The position numbers were made by a program, and so were the translations under genes. This document shows positions 1 to 8,559 of a stretch of 64,000 nt of DNA, one piece after another. Below the pieces are notes generated by a model. It was given only the letters and a program-made list of their open reading frames with translations, made no database searches and was not told the DNA's origin. How positions within the stretch are numbered: position 1 is the stretch's first letter; every line of letters starts with the position of its first letter. Origin of the DNA: JACJVV01 sp964581515 (GTDB lineage: Archaea; Nanobdellota; Nanobdellia; Woesearchaeales; JACJVV01). The DNA lies in assembly GCA_964581515.1 (NCBI GenBank), contig CAZOOV010000004.1:62001-126000 (forward strand). Direction: 5' to 3'.

Positions 1-292
1 TTGCATAAACATCGCTTATCTTGTTGATTCCGTTTTTGTCCATAACTAGAACTTTCCATGCGATTGACTCGCCTTCGAAAGCATAGTTGCTGTTTCTTTC
101 ATGTGGTGCATCGCCTGGACTTAGTCTTCCCCATTCTACTGGGTCGTCATCCATAACTCTGTTATCACATAGCCATATTTCTGGCTCAAAGTCTTCTGTT
201 TCTATGTCAACACCGATACCTACTCCTACATCGTTCGCAAAAATCATAGGTAGAACGAACAGAGCAACCAATGCTGCTAATATTTTCTTCAT
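1..292 (-). CDS. Secreted surface protein, N-terminal part (runs off window)
   Basis: The complement reads from ATG at 292 to the window edge without a stop (97 codons). It starts MKKILAALVALFVLPMIFAN, a clear signal peptide, and continues with an acidic stretch and the motif ERNSNYAFEGESIAWKVLVM. The same motif occurs in the next gene (ERSNNYAFEGESIKWGVLVI), so the two are tandem paralogues. A perfect Shine-Dalgarno GGAGGT lies 9 nt before the ATG. Proteins of this look are common in DPANN genomes, but I know no function; a cell-envelope role is inferred from the signal peptide only. The C-terminus is outside the window. Confidence 0.8.
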   Translation of the reverse strand, partial: MKKILAALVALFVLPMIFANDVGVGIGVDIETEDFEPEIWLCDNRVMDDDPVEWGRLSPGDAPHERNSNYAFEGESIAWKVLVMDKNGINKISDVYA

Positions 293-360
293 TTTTGTTT
301 ACCTCCAATTATTTAGGTTTTTTATCTTGATTCTTTATTTTGGATTTCTCCAAAATTAAG

Positions 361-387
361 ATCAATCTGCCCATATGGGCTGTTGAT
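361..387. promoter_or_regulatory. Extended inverted repeat in leader of surface-protein gene
   Basis: A perfect 12-bp palindrome GCCCATATGGGC (369-380) is flanked by ATCAA (361-365) and TTGAT (383-387), which extend the dyad. It lies 69-95 bases before the start of the minus-strand surface gene, so it could be an mRNA hairpin or an operator. Function is not visible. Confidence 0.45.
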
Positions 388-760
388 TTGCAAGATTTCA
401 TCACACTGAACTAGTGGTTTATGCTTGTATATGCAGACAAGGCACATACAATTTACAACACCCTAGTTCCACGCTCTTCTTGCGGGAATCATGATCGTGA
501 ATTGAAATGGGAATCTTTGTTTCTGGAGAATTACATATCTATAATACACTTCGAACGTGCCTAAGATAATTATATATCCCCCAAACTTGATTTCCCTCGT
601 TAATGGTAACTGTTCTTCGTTATTATATGATAATTAATAGTATTTTACAAATAGAAGACCTTTATTAATACATTTCTATGGTCGGAAATATCCGATTCTA
701 ACTAAATAAATCAATAGTTTTGTCAGATAACCTAAGTATATATATATCATGTTATTAGAC

Positions 761-823
761 GGTGACAAGGTGTTCTTGTCTGGTGACAAACTGTTCTCAA
801 TTAGTGACAATCCTACCAAAAGC
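761..823. repeat. Three 21-bp direct repeats, possible operator array
   Basis: GTGACAA occurs at 762, 783 and 804, exactly 21 bp apart (two helical turns). The first two units also share TGTTCT. The first unit contains the dyad GACAAG-5 nt-CTTGTC (764-780). Helical phasing suggests a cooperative protein-binding site; the nearest start codon downstream is the surface gene at 292, about 470 bases away. Confidence 0.45.
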
Positions 824-1207
824 GCAATTTCTCGTCGATAAATGCACTTTAATTTTTTTGAACATATCTTCTGTAACATCTATCTTATAGTGCAAGAATA
901 ACGTTTCTTCCTGAGTCAGTGATGAAAAATATTGCTGATTGCAAAAATAGGGTGTTTTTCTTCACGAGGTTGTTACAACATACAGATACATTGCCAAATG
1001 GTAATGAGAAATTACATCAAGGGCATATAAATGAAAATGAGAAAATCAAGAGATAAATATTAAAAAAAATTAAAAGATATAATCCTTATGAATAAAATAA
1101 GAAAAATAAACCAAATAAAATCAAGATAATCAGAATAAATTAATAAGATCAAAGATAACACAGAAAAAGAAATTAAATTAAAAAAATAAATAAAAAATAA
1201 GAAAAGC

Positions 1208-2311
1208 TTAGATCGCTTCTCCGTAAAAGAATATCTGTCCGCTATCAAATTCTCCAATGCATGGTTGTGGCAAATTTAACTTAAATGTTACTGCCATCTC
1301 TGACCCTGGTGATAGGATATTTGCTTTATAATATGTTCCATCAGAATCATCCTGTATGATTTCTGCTTCATCATACATTGTTCTATCCCAATGGTCGCCA
1401 TATTGGATATTCACATAGTTTTCTGCATCTACTGCTCTTGTAGTTGCTGCATCATATGTATTTGTATCAACAATATCATCTCCAGCATTTGAATATATTC
1501 CACTTGTTGCATGGTATCTGAAATTTGTCAAGGCAAGCTTATTTGTTGTAGGACACATAGCTCCAGAAGGAGTAGAATCATAGAAATCTTTACCTGAAAT
1601 GAACATGTCCATCATGACTCTGCTGTCGGGATCTGCATCATTTTCAACAAGCAATGTGTTGGAATATCCTGTTGTTCCTGGCTTTAGATCATCGAATCTT
1701 ATGCTGTCGCTTACACTCATTGCTACTATTGGGTTAAAGAACCAATATTCATTCTCGTCTATTGTTGCTCTGACTCCATTATTATCTTCAACCTCTACTG
1801 TTACCCAGTATTCTCCGTACATACCAGCTGGTGTTTCAACAGTGAGTTCGCAGTCATAATATGCTGCCATATTATCAAATCCTATAGTTGTTATGCTCTG
1901 TCCATTTAGTATTGCATTGCATGATGCATCCAGTGTTTGGCTTGCAGAGACATAGCTTGATACTGTGCATGTTGCTTCTACATCATTTCCTGTTCCTTGT
2001 GTTGACCCTATTGTTGCAACAACTTTGTCTATCTGTCCTAGTCCATTCTCATCAATAACCAGAACGCCCCACTTTATCGATTCTCCTTCAAATGCGTAAT
2101 TATTACTTCTTTCTGTAAGTCCTGTTCCTCCTATGCTTGTTCTTCCCCAACTAACGCTATCATCTATAACTGTTCTTGTTGCGCATAGAAATATTTCTGG
2201 TTCAACATCTGCTGCTATGACATCTACTCCTACTCCTTCTCCATCTGTTCCATCTGCTATTACAAAAGGTACCATCAGAAATAAAGCTAATGCTAATATA
2301 TGTTTTTTCAT
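1208..2311 (-). CDS. Secreted surface protein, paralogue of the gene at 1-292
   Basis: A 367-residue protein with a signal peptide (MKKHILALALFLMVPFVIA, residues 1-19). It is acidic and rich in beta-type sequence, with no C-terminal membrane anchor visible. Residues 35-80 match the paralogue next door, including an EPEIFLC segment and the NYAFEGESI motif. The SD GGGGTGA sits 4 nt before the ATG. It is probably exported as a cell-envelope or extracellular Ig-like protein. Tandem duplication suggests an abundant or variable surface component. It resembles hypothetical proteins common in DPANN archaea; the exact role is unknown. Confidence 0.75.
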   Translation of the reverse strand: MKKHILALALFLMVPFVIADGTDGEGVGVDVIAADVEPEIFLCATRTVIDDSVSWGRTSIGGTGLTERSNNYAFEGESIKWGVLVIDENGLGQIDKVVATIGSTQGTGNDVEATCTVSSYVSASQTLDASCNAILNGQSITTIGFDNMAAYYDCELTVETPAGMYGEYWVTVEVEDNNGVRATIDENEYWFFNPIVAMSVSDSIRFDDLKPGTTGYSNTLLVENDADPDSRVMMDMFISGKDFYDSTPSGAMCPTTNKLALTNFRYHATSGIYSNAGDDIVDTNTYDAATTRAVDAENYVNIQYGDHWDRTMYDEAEIIQDDSDGTYYKANILSPGSEMAVTFKLNLPQPCIGEFDSGQIFFYGEAI

Positions 2312-2771
2312 GTACTCACCCCTTTTTTTAACACCCTTCTAATCATTAAATTCATTTGAACTTAATACAGGCATATATCCTGCTTTTTTAGAAAATCCTA
2401 TATATATCGATTTCTGTGTTATAATATTTATCTCGCAATAGTCGTCTCTGAATGGTTATGATTCAACAGTTATCTCCTAATAATCGTCTCTGAATGGTTA
2501 TGATTTAATGGCTATTATTTAATAACTATTTTCTAATAGTTGTCTCTGAATGGTTATACTATAATCAGTATCTTGCAATAGTCATCACCTGGTAATTATT
2601 ATCAGTTCTTTTTAGATATGTTTTTGGCATAATCAGTGATATTTCTTGGTATTATATGGTTTGTCCTATTAAATCAACAAATAAGCATATTTTTTAGAAA
2701 AATATATATATTTATCATATATAGGATTTAATATAAGGTTAATATATAGGGCTTTTCAATGGTTCCTTGGG
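2312..2771. other. Divergent promoter region with degenerate tandem repeats
   Basis: 460 bases between the minus-strand surface gene and the plus-strand PhoU-like gene. TATA-like sequence faces left at about 2397-2416 and right at about 2711-2723; both carry ATATATAGGATTT. The centre is filled by a 42-bp-unit repeat array. No coding sequence is seen. Confidence 0.5.
2429..2600. repeat. Degenerate 42-bp tandem repeat array (about 4 units)
   Basis: The core GTCTCTGAATGGTTAT starts at 2444, 2486 and 2542; a decayed copy starts near 2584. Spacings are 42, 56 and 42 bp. The longer spacer carries an extra roughly 14-bp duplication (TTAATGGCTATTA beside TTAATAACTATT). This looks like a decaying minisatellite or a set of binding sites in the promoter region of the PhoU-like gene. 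Confidence 0.6.
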
Positions 2772-3710
2772 GTGGTTATCATTAAAAGAAAGATAGTAAA
2801 ACATGGTCCTTCATCATTCATAGTTTCATTGCCATTAAAATGGGTGAAGAGGCATAATCTTTCAAAAGGTGATGAGGTTGATGTACAGGAAGTTGAAGAA
2901 GATGTGGTGATTTCCACAACATATAAGGAAAAATTCGAGAGAGCTGAGATAAATCTTAAAGATAATAAAGAAATTCTAGAAGAGCATATATCTGCCTTAT
3001 ACAAAAGAGGCATAGATGAAATTAAGATATTTTATACTCATCCAGAAGATTTCAAACTTATAACAAAAGCACTATCACTGGAATCTATGGGTTACGAGAT
3101 TGTTGAGACCAATCCTCATAGTTGTACTATCCGTTGTATAACAAAACTTACAAAAGAGTTTGATGCAATACTCAGAAGAGTTTTTCTCGTCACACTTTCA
3201 CTTGCTGACGAAGGGCTTAAGGCTATCAACAGCTGTAATTTTGATGCATTAGACAATATTAAATTTCTTGAAAAGTCTAATAATAAGCTCACTACATTTT
3301 GTAGAAGATATCTCAATAAATATTCTACAGATTCATTTGATAGGATTGGTGCAATTTATTTTATAGTAGAGCTTCTTGAGAAGATAGCAGATGAATATAA
3401 GTATCTTTATGCACACGGCAAAGAGCTATGCATCCCGAAGAATAAGATTAATAGTAGCATGATGGAGTATTATACAAAAATAAACGCGATGCTTAGGACT
3501 TTTTATGAATGCTTTTACAAGTTCGATAATAATAAGATTAGGGATATGAAAATTATAAGAAAAGAATTAATAGATGGTCTTAATGATGAGTTTCAGTCAG
3601 GGAGATTGAAATCAAACGGAGATTTTGATCTGTATCATCATGCATTGGTGCTTGTTGAAAAGATATATTCTCTTGCAGATCCTTTCCTTGTCTTAAATCA
3701 TAACAAATAG
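2772..3710 (+). CDS. AbrB-type DNA-binding / PhoU-like regulator
   Basis: 312 residues. Residues 1-45 form a SpoVT/AbrB swapped-hairpin domain (KIVKHGPSSFIVSLPLKWVK, then GDEVDV). The remainder is all-helical and PhoU-like, an architecture typical of archaeal 'phosphate uptake regulators'. The best start is GTG at 2772, giving MVIIKRK; the ATG at 2759 is out of frame. No pst or phosphate-transport genes are adjacent, so the phosphate link is by family only. Decayed tandem repeats precede the gene and might be its operators. Confidence 0.75.
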   Translation: MVIIKRKIVKHGPSSFIVSLPLKWVKRHNLSKGDEVDVQEVEEDVVISTTYKEKFERAEINLKDNKEILEEHISALYKRGIDEIKIFYTHPEDFKLITKALSLESMGYEIVETNPHSCTIRCITKLTKEFDAILRRVFLVTLSLADEGLKAINSCNFDALDNIKFLEKSNNKLTTFCRRYLNKYSTDSFDRIGAIYFIVELLEKIADEYKYLYAHGKELCIPKNKINSSMMEYYTKINAMLRTFYECFYKFDNNKIRDMKIIRKELIDGLNDEFQSGRLKSNGDFDLYHHALVLVEKIYSLADPFLVLNHNK

Positions 3711-3742
3711 ATTTTTCCTTACTATTGTATTCTTTATTTTCC

Positions 3743-3830
3743 ACTATTTAATTTATCTCCATTTACTATCCTGTCTTCTCTTTTTTACTATTTAATCTCT
3801 CTTCATTTACTATTATGTCTTCTCTTCTAT
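3743..3830. repeat. Tandem duplication of a 44-bp pyrimidine-rich unit
   Basis: Two copies of a T/C-rich unit starting ACTATTTAAT lie at 3743-3786 and 3787-3830. The unit follows the end of the plus-strand PhoU-like gene. Its T-runs could act as an archaeal terminator for that gene. Confidence 0.5.
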
Positions 3831-3879
3831 ATATTCATCTAAATATAAATTTAAATAATCTGGCTTTTTTTGAATATAT

Positions 3880-4194
3880 ATGTTACCATATCAAATAATC
3901 GGCAAGAGTGGATATGTATATATTGGTTATGTAAACTTTAATCTCAATCAACTATATAGGGAGACTAAATCTCCGGCAGTTAATGATCCTGTCCCAGTAC
4001 AGAAATGTATTGTAGTTCATCCTATAGCTGATAAAGATACAACAGTGGGCATGCATCTATCAAGAAATCCATCAAAGCTTTTTGAAGCATATGAGAAACT
4101 AGATGATCAGCTTAAAACAACAAGGATGGTGCCTTCTGGATCAATAGACAGTTTTGTTCAGCTTCCTACTGCTCCTCCTCCAAAAGATCCTTGA
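3880..4194 (+). CDS. Hypothetical 104-residue protein
   Basis: Not recognised. No signal peptide or membrane segment; it has a hydrophobic aromatic N-terminus (MLPYQIIGKSGYVYIGYVNF) and a proline-rich tail (PTAPPPKDP). TATA-like AAATTTAAATAATC at 3846-3860 sits about 28 nt before the ATG, the leaderless spacing used by many genes in this window, which supports it as a real gene. Confidence 0.5.
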   Translation: MLPYQIIGKSGYVYIGYVNFNLNQLYRETKSPAVNDPVPVQKCIVVHPIADKDTTVGMHLSRNPSKLFEAYEKLDDQLKTTRMVPSGSIDSFVQLPTAPPPKDP

Positions 4195-4266
4195 TTATAT
4201 TTATCTAGAAATTATTTTTTCATTGCTTTCTCTTAAAATATCCTCAGAAGTACTACTAATTATTTT

Positions 4267-5082
4267 CTAATTATCATTTCCTAAATTTCTCTTGATCTCC
4301 ATCATATCATCAACTTCTTTACTATTTTCAACTTTTCTCTTATGCACATTTTTTTTCTTATTCATCGCAAGCTTATTCTTCTGTGCGTGCATTATCTTTG
4401 CAACATTCTTCACAGGATTTTGTTTTTTGCTACTTTTCTTTCCAAACACGCTGATGTAAAATACTAATATGACAATTGTTGCAAATAAGAAAAGTACCCA
4501 ACTGAATTGCACTCCTTTCTGCATAAGATTATCAAAGAAACTACCAAATATTTTTGCATAAAGTACATTTATTAATAATAGTGCTCCTCCACCGAGAACA
4601 ATCTCTATTACATATTTGACAAAAGGGATCCTATAAAATATCTGGTCTAAGGGGATTATGAATGCAAGTCTAAGAAATGAGAATATGATGATGCTTACTA
4701 AAACATCTCCTCCCATTGCAGCATGAAATAATGGCAATACTAATGCAGCAAAAAATTGTGCAAAAGAATCACTGATGATTCCATTCCATTCAGGGTATAC
4801 TCCACATGCTCTTGACCAAAGATTTCCAAAAAGAGCATAAACACCCCCATATAAGCCTCCTAAGTTAACTGCAATTACAACAGTGAATATATCTATCAAA
4901 TCCATCAAATATAATATGTAGAATGGATGGATGATTCCAACTCCAGGAAGTCTTGACCAAAAACCAATTAGTGTAAAAAGAAATACAGTGGCGTAAACTG
5001 CATTAAATGGCAGTGTTACAAGTATCAATACATAAAGTATTACTGTTGTTGAGAGTACTAATGGCCAATTGAGGCTTATCAT
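4267..5082 (-). CDS. Polytopic membrane protein, three-member family (copy 1)
   Basis: About 271 residues with six predicted membrane segments, ending in a long basic tail rich in Lys. It is paralogous to the genes at 11835-12608 and 15769-16545. Shared features are an N-terminal NWPL, LPG near residue 46, a DxIDIFTV segment, YAKIFGSFF and QFSW. The start at 5082 (MISLNWPL) is chosen because it matches both paralogues and lies about 25 nt after a TATA-like ATTATATTC; an in-frame ATG at 5121 is less likely. The fold could be a small-solute or vitamin transporter, but no signature shows a substrate. Confidence 0.65.
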   Translation of the reverse strand: MISLNWPLVLSTTVILYVLILVTLPFNAVYATVFLFTLIGFWSRLPGVGIIHPFYILYLMDLIDIFTVVIAVNLGGLYGGVYALFGNLWSRACGVYPEWNGIISDSFAQFFAALVLPLFHAAMGGDVLVSIIIFSFLRLAFIIPLDQIFYRIPFVKYVIEIVLGGGALLLINVLYAKIFGSFFDNLMQKGVQFSWVLFLFATIVILVFYISVFGKKSSKKQNPVKNVAKIMHAQKNKLAMNKKKNVHKRKVENSKEVDDMMEIKRNLGNDN

Positions 5083-5138
5083 ATAAGGTAAAACTATCCT
5101 TGAATATAATAATCTTTTCATGATATATTAAAATAACT

Positions 5139-5174
5139 ACTATATAGTGGTAAAAAACCGAAAGCTTTATAAAG
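5139..5174 (+). promoter_or_regulatory. BRE/TATA promoter with 10-bp dyad (nucleoside hydrolase)
   Basis: A 10-bp palindrome ACTATATAGT (5139-5148) is followed directly by GGTAAAAAACC (5149-5159), a BRE-like CGAAAG and TATA CTTTATAAAG (5165-5174). The ATG at 5198 is 28-29 nt from the TATA centre. The same arrangement is found at 33891-33926. Confidence 0.7.
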
Positions 5175-5197
5175 ATAAGTGGTTCTGCAGGTATACT

Positions 5198-6178
5198 ATG
5201 CAAAAAAAACCAGTGTTGGTTTATACTGATGATGGCCGTGATGTTGATGACATCGAAGCTATCGCATATCTTACAGGTCATCCTAATATAGATATAGTTG
5301 GCATTGTTACAACTCACATGATACCTGATAGGCGTGCAACGATTGCAAGAGCATTGATGAATAGCTTTGGAATCCAAGATGTACCTATTGGTGTTGGTTC
5401 AGTATTTCCAATTGGGAAAGAAGATGAGGATTTAGTGAAATATCTGAGAGAACATACAGTTGACAATATGAGTTATGAAGGCATGGGTCTTGTTGAATGT
5501 TTTCCTAATGGGATTGATCTTATTCATGATACTATAGATAAATATGGTCCTGATCTTTCTATTGCAGTTCTTGCTCCTGCTACTGATCTTGCAAAAGCAA
5601 TACAAGCAGATTCAAATCATTTTGCAAAAGTGGGCGGATTGTATATACAAGGGCAGGCAAAAGTTGAAGATTCTAGGCTTGTTCCTGATACAGCAGCTTA
5701 TAATCTTAAAGAAGATATGGAAGCGACTGAATTTGTATTTGGTATGCAGGATTGGGTTCCTATGACTTTTGTCGGCAAATGGGCAGCTTATCAGATTCCT
5801 TTGACAAAAGATGATTTTGCAGAGTTTGCAGATTCAAATCATCCAGCAGGAAAATACCTGGATGTTCACGCTCATAAAGGTCTTGAATGTTTTGTAAAAA
5901 GAGCGCCTGATATATTCAAGAAAGTTTTTGGCGTACCTGAAGAGATGGACGCTTATGAAGGCTTTGAGCAATTGGAGAATCTTTCTAATCCTTATGATGC
6001 AGTCACAGTGATGGCGCTTACAGAACCGCAATTGTTCTCAGGACAAAGTGTTGGACAACATACTTTAATTGGTATGACAAAAGAAGATCCTGGAATTAAA
6101 GATACAGCTATTTTGAAAAATGAATTGATGAATAAGATTCTGTATGCACTTGAGGCTTACAATGTTAATATGGAATAA
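5198..6178 (+). CDS. Nucleoside hydrolase (inosine/uridine-preferring family)
   Basis: About 326 residues. The N-terminal Asp cluster YTDDGRDVDD (residues 9-18) matches the calcium- and ribose-binding DxDxGxDD motif of nucleoside hydrolases, which split nucleosides into base and ribose. The start at 5198 is chosen because the TATA box lies inside an upstream in-frame GTG extension and 28-29 nt before this ATG. It probably serves nucleoside salvage. Substrate preference cannot be read from the sequence. Confidence 0.78.
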   Translation: MQKKPVLVYTDDGRDVDDIEAIAYLTGHPNIDIVGIVTTHMIPDRRATIARALMNSFGIQDVPIGVGSVFPIGKEDEDLVKYLREHTVDNMSYEGMGLVECFPNGIDLIHDTIDKYGPDLSIAVLAPATDLAKAIQADSNHFAKVGGLYIQGQAKVEDSRLVPDTAAYNLKEDMEATEFVFGMQDWVPMTFVGKWAAYQIPLTKDDFAEFADSNHPAGKYLDVHAHKGLECFVKRAPDIFKKVFGVPEEMDAYEGFEQLENLSNPYDAVTVMALTEPQLFSGQSVGQHTLIGMTKEDPGIKDTAILKNELMNKILYALEAYNVNME

Positions 6179-6294
6179 AGATTTGATATTAATTATAGTT
6201 TAATACTAAAACGCAATGAGGAAAATAATTAACAAGAATTCATAATCATTTATGATAATTCATGATACAAAATAAATAATGGGGTGAAAGAAAA

Positions 6295-6528
6295 ATGAAT
6301 TTAGATCCAAAAAATATAGCACTTGATGTTGCAGATGTAGATCTGCTTGTAGATGTACCAGATGAAGCTTCTGTACTACCAAGTCAAAGACCAAATTATG
6401 GTGGTAATTCAGGAGTTTATGCTGATAACACTTTTGTTGAGGACGGCTTTGGAACTGGAGTTTTAAATCCTACACAAGTACTTAGAGAAATGGGTATAGA
6501 CTTCACAGATACAGGCTATGCAAGATAA
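6295..6528 (+). CDS. Small acidic hypothetical protein, first of a three-gene operon
   Basis: 77 residues, acidic N-terminal half (repeated DVADVDLLVDVPDE), not recognised. The strong SD GGGGTGA is 5-6 nt before the ATG. The next gene starts 46 nt downstream, suggesting a shared transcript with the Nudix-like and membrane proteins that follow. Confidence 0.6.
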   Translation: MNLDPKNIALDVADVDLLVDVPDEASVLPSQRPNYGGNSGVYADNTFVEDGFGTGVLNPTQVLREMGIDFTDTGYAR

Positions 6529-6574
6529 AAAGGTAAAGAACAAACTAAGATGACACAAAATATAGGAGAATAAA

Positions 6575-7612
6575 ATGAGACCAAACTATTTGATTGCGAT
6601 GGGATTTCGAGGAAAGTTAGATCCTTTAGGAGTTGATACTCTTGAAGCCTATCAGGCAAAAGATAAAAAGATAAGGGATGGCAAGTTGAAAGGATTTCCT
6701 TTGTTCACTCCTATCGTTGAGTTTGATCCTACAAAAAAACCTACTCATGTTCATATCTGGCCTGATGAGAGTCTAGAAGATCAGATTGCACAGAAATACA
6801 AGCAGATGTGTGATCCAGAAAGACTATTTCCTGAATTATTCTATCCTGGACCTTTCGGAGATTTTATTCAATTGCATAAGACTAGCGAGGACGATTATAA
6901 CATGTTTATTTGTCGCAAGGCATTTCATAAGCCAGGTCTTGCAGCAGATCTTGCAGTTGTGGTAAAAGGTTTAAGTGAAGAAGGAGAACCTAATTATCAT
7001 TTAGTTACAGGAGTCAGAAAAGCAAATCCCGGAAAAGGACAACCAGCATGGCTTGGTGGTTTTAGAAATGTTGATAGGGAGAAGGGAGACAACACATATA
7101 AATTTGATTCAAGTGCATATACACTTCTTCATGAAGCAATAGAAGAAGCAGGACTCAAGATAATACATGCTGATCCTAAATCATTAAGGACAGATTATAC
7201 TGCTGATAATGTGGGTGTTGTTGTCAGGCTAGGAAAAGAAGGTACATCTGAAGTTATAGAAAGAGAAGCGCTTATGCGTTATATGGATACAATACCAACA
7301 TCAGACTTGCCTCTTGAAGCAGGAGGAGAGATTCTTCCTGACAGTACAAAACGAGTATATGCAACAACTGGTTATTTTATGGAAGTTGATGTAGGTGAAA
7401 GAGTAGTGAATAATGAAACACTCTCTGAGTGGCTTACTCCTGGAGATGATATTGGTAAGCTTCAGTTCTATGATATAACAAGAGAAGTCATTAATAGTGA
7501 TGTCTCTGCATTAAGGGATAAAGTTGATTTTGGGATAGAGCACCACAATCATTTCCTACCAATACTTGTGAAGCAATTGCATGATCTTGAATATGTCAAA
7601 TATGGAAGGTAA
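6575..7612 (+). CDS. Nudix-like protein with interrupted Nudix box
   Basis: 345 residues. The segment around 165-205 resembles a Nudix hydrolase core: AWLGGF, then LLHEAIEEAGLKI, which matches the REUXEEXGU half of the box with His in place of Arg. The usual Gx5Ex7 spacing is broken by an insertion (NVDREKGDNTYKFDSS), so hydrolytic activity is uncertain. SD AGGAG lies 8 nt before the ATG. It is the middle gene of a three-gene operon; the next gene starts 5 nt after its stop. Confidence 0.55.
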   Translation: MRPNYLIAMGFRGKLDPLGVDTLEAYQAKDKKIRDGKLKGFPLFTPIVEFDPTKKPTHVHIWPDESLEDQIAQKYKQMCDPERLFPELFYPGPFGDFIQLHKTSEDDYNMFICRKAFHKPGLAADLAVVVKGLSEEGEPNYHLVTGVRKANPGKGQPAWLGGFRNVDREKGDNTYKFDSSAYTLLHEAIEEAGLKIIHADPKSLRTDYTADNVGVVVRLGKEGTSEVIEREALMRYMDTIPTSDLPLEAGGEILPDSTKRVYATTGYFMEVDVGERVVNNETLSEWLTPGDDIGKLQFYDITREVINSDVSALRDKVDFGIEHHNHFLPILVKQLHDLEYVKYGR

Positions 7613-7617
7613 TAAGA

Positions 7618-8463
7618 ATGGATTATAAAGAAGCAACACAGCAAGTCTTAAGTCTTACAAGTAATAAGAAGGCTGTGATTGAATCATTACAGGATATCTT
7701 GGAGACTGCTCCTGTTGATGTTAAGCCTCTTGCAGAAAAGTTTAACAGTTTTAGATTTACTCAAGATGCATTCTATTCAAAGATAGATCGACTTAGAGAG
7801 TGGGTTGATATGGAGGTTCCAGACCCTAAGGACTATGGCCCTAATGCAGTAAAGTGGCTCAGAGCAGAGAAAGCGGCGATTAATGGTTTCTATTCAATTA
7901 TGGGTGGTCTTTTTGGAGTTATGACTTCAGGTATTGCAGGAGCTTTTATTGGTCCAACTATTCCTGTATTGATACCTTGTGGACTTACCGCAATTGCAGG
8001 TGCATTAGCTTTAGGATTTGGAAGAGCGACAACCGATACAATCCAATATGAAAATGATGCTGAAGTTTTCATTAATGATCTTGCCAAATATTATGCATAT
8101 CCTAAATACTTTACAAGAAAAGATCTTGACGTTCTTGGTGAAGATGGAGAAAGATATAGTTCTGACCTAAAAGAATTTATTGAATTTGTTCAGGATGGAG
8201 GGTATCAGAGTTTATCTGTACTAAAGGGAGAGGAAGCAAGAATAGCAGACTTTAATGAGAAACATATGGATGTTGTATCTGCAATAAAGAAAAGCAAGAC
8301 TTACCCTGTCCCTTCATGGAGTGGTGGCATAGGTCCTCCTATAATCTCTGCATTAGGAGGCATGGATATTCAGGAGATAAGATATAGTATGGATTTCTTC
8401 ATGAAAGATCCTATTGACAGGATGATTGACAGATATTGCAAAGAGCCTCACTTGGCTTGTTAA
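7618..8463 (+). CDS. Membrane-hairpin hypothetical protein
   Basis: 281 residues, family not recognised. A glycine-rich hydrophobic region at about residues 90-143 (FYSIMGGLFGVMTSG, then GALALGFG) could form two membrane helices; both ends look soluble and helical. It is the last gene of the 6295-8463 operon. The end carries a cysteine near the C-terminus (PHLAC). Confidence 0.55.
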   Translation: MDYKEATQQVLSLTSNKKAVIESLQDILETAPVDVKPLAEKFNSFRFTQDAFYSKIDRLREWVDMEVPDPKDYGPNAVKWLRAEKAAINGFYSIMGGLFGVMTSGIAGAFIGPTIPVLIPCGLTAIAGALALGFGRATTDTIQYENDAEVFINDLAKYYAYPKYFTRKDLDVLGEDGERYSSDLKEFIEFVQDGGYQSLSVLKGEEARIADFNEKHMDVVSAIKKSKTYPVPSWSGGIGPPIISALGGMDIQEIRYSMDFFMKDPIDRMIDRYCKEPHLAC

Positions 8464-8559
8464 GATATTTTTAATTATCTTTTAATCTCAATTCTTATCT
8501 TTTCAAAAACAAATAACTTTTTAAGCTAGTTCTTTGGTTGTAATCGTTGATTGAATAGA

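Larger units (their letters stand above)
293..1207. other. Long spacer between paralogous surface-protein genes; no convincing gene
   Basis: About 900 bases without a well-supported gene. The part next to 292 is the probable leader and promoter of the first surface gene. It holds an extended inverted repeat (361-387), a TCGGA/TCCGA dyad (682-695) and three 21-bp-spaced direct repeats (761-823). A possible 67-codon minus-strand reading frame at 676-879 has no promoter or ribosome site that I can see. The stretch 1060-1200 is simply A-rich. Confidence 0.5.

Noticed and set aside
530..570. TTCGAAC at about 546 as a tRNA T-loop
   Set aside because: No acceptor, D or anticodon stems can be built around it on either strand.
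676..879. 67-codon minus-strand ORF in the surface-gene spacer
   Set aside because: No SD and no TATA at proper distance, and its composition looks non-coding. The 21-bp repeat inside keeps a small doubt, noted in the findings.
1060..1257. 65-codon minus-strand ORF overlapping the end of the surface gene
   Set aside because: Very AT-rich, overlaps a well-supported gene, no ribosome site.
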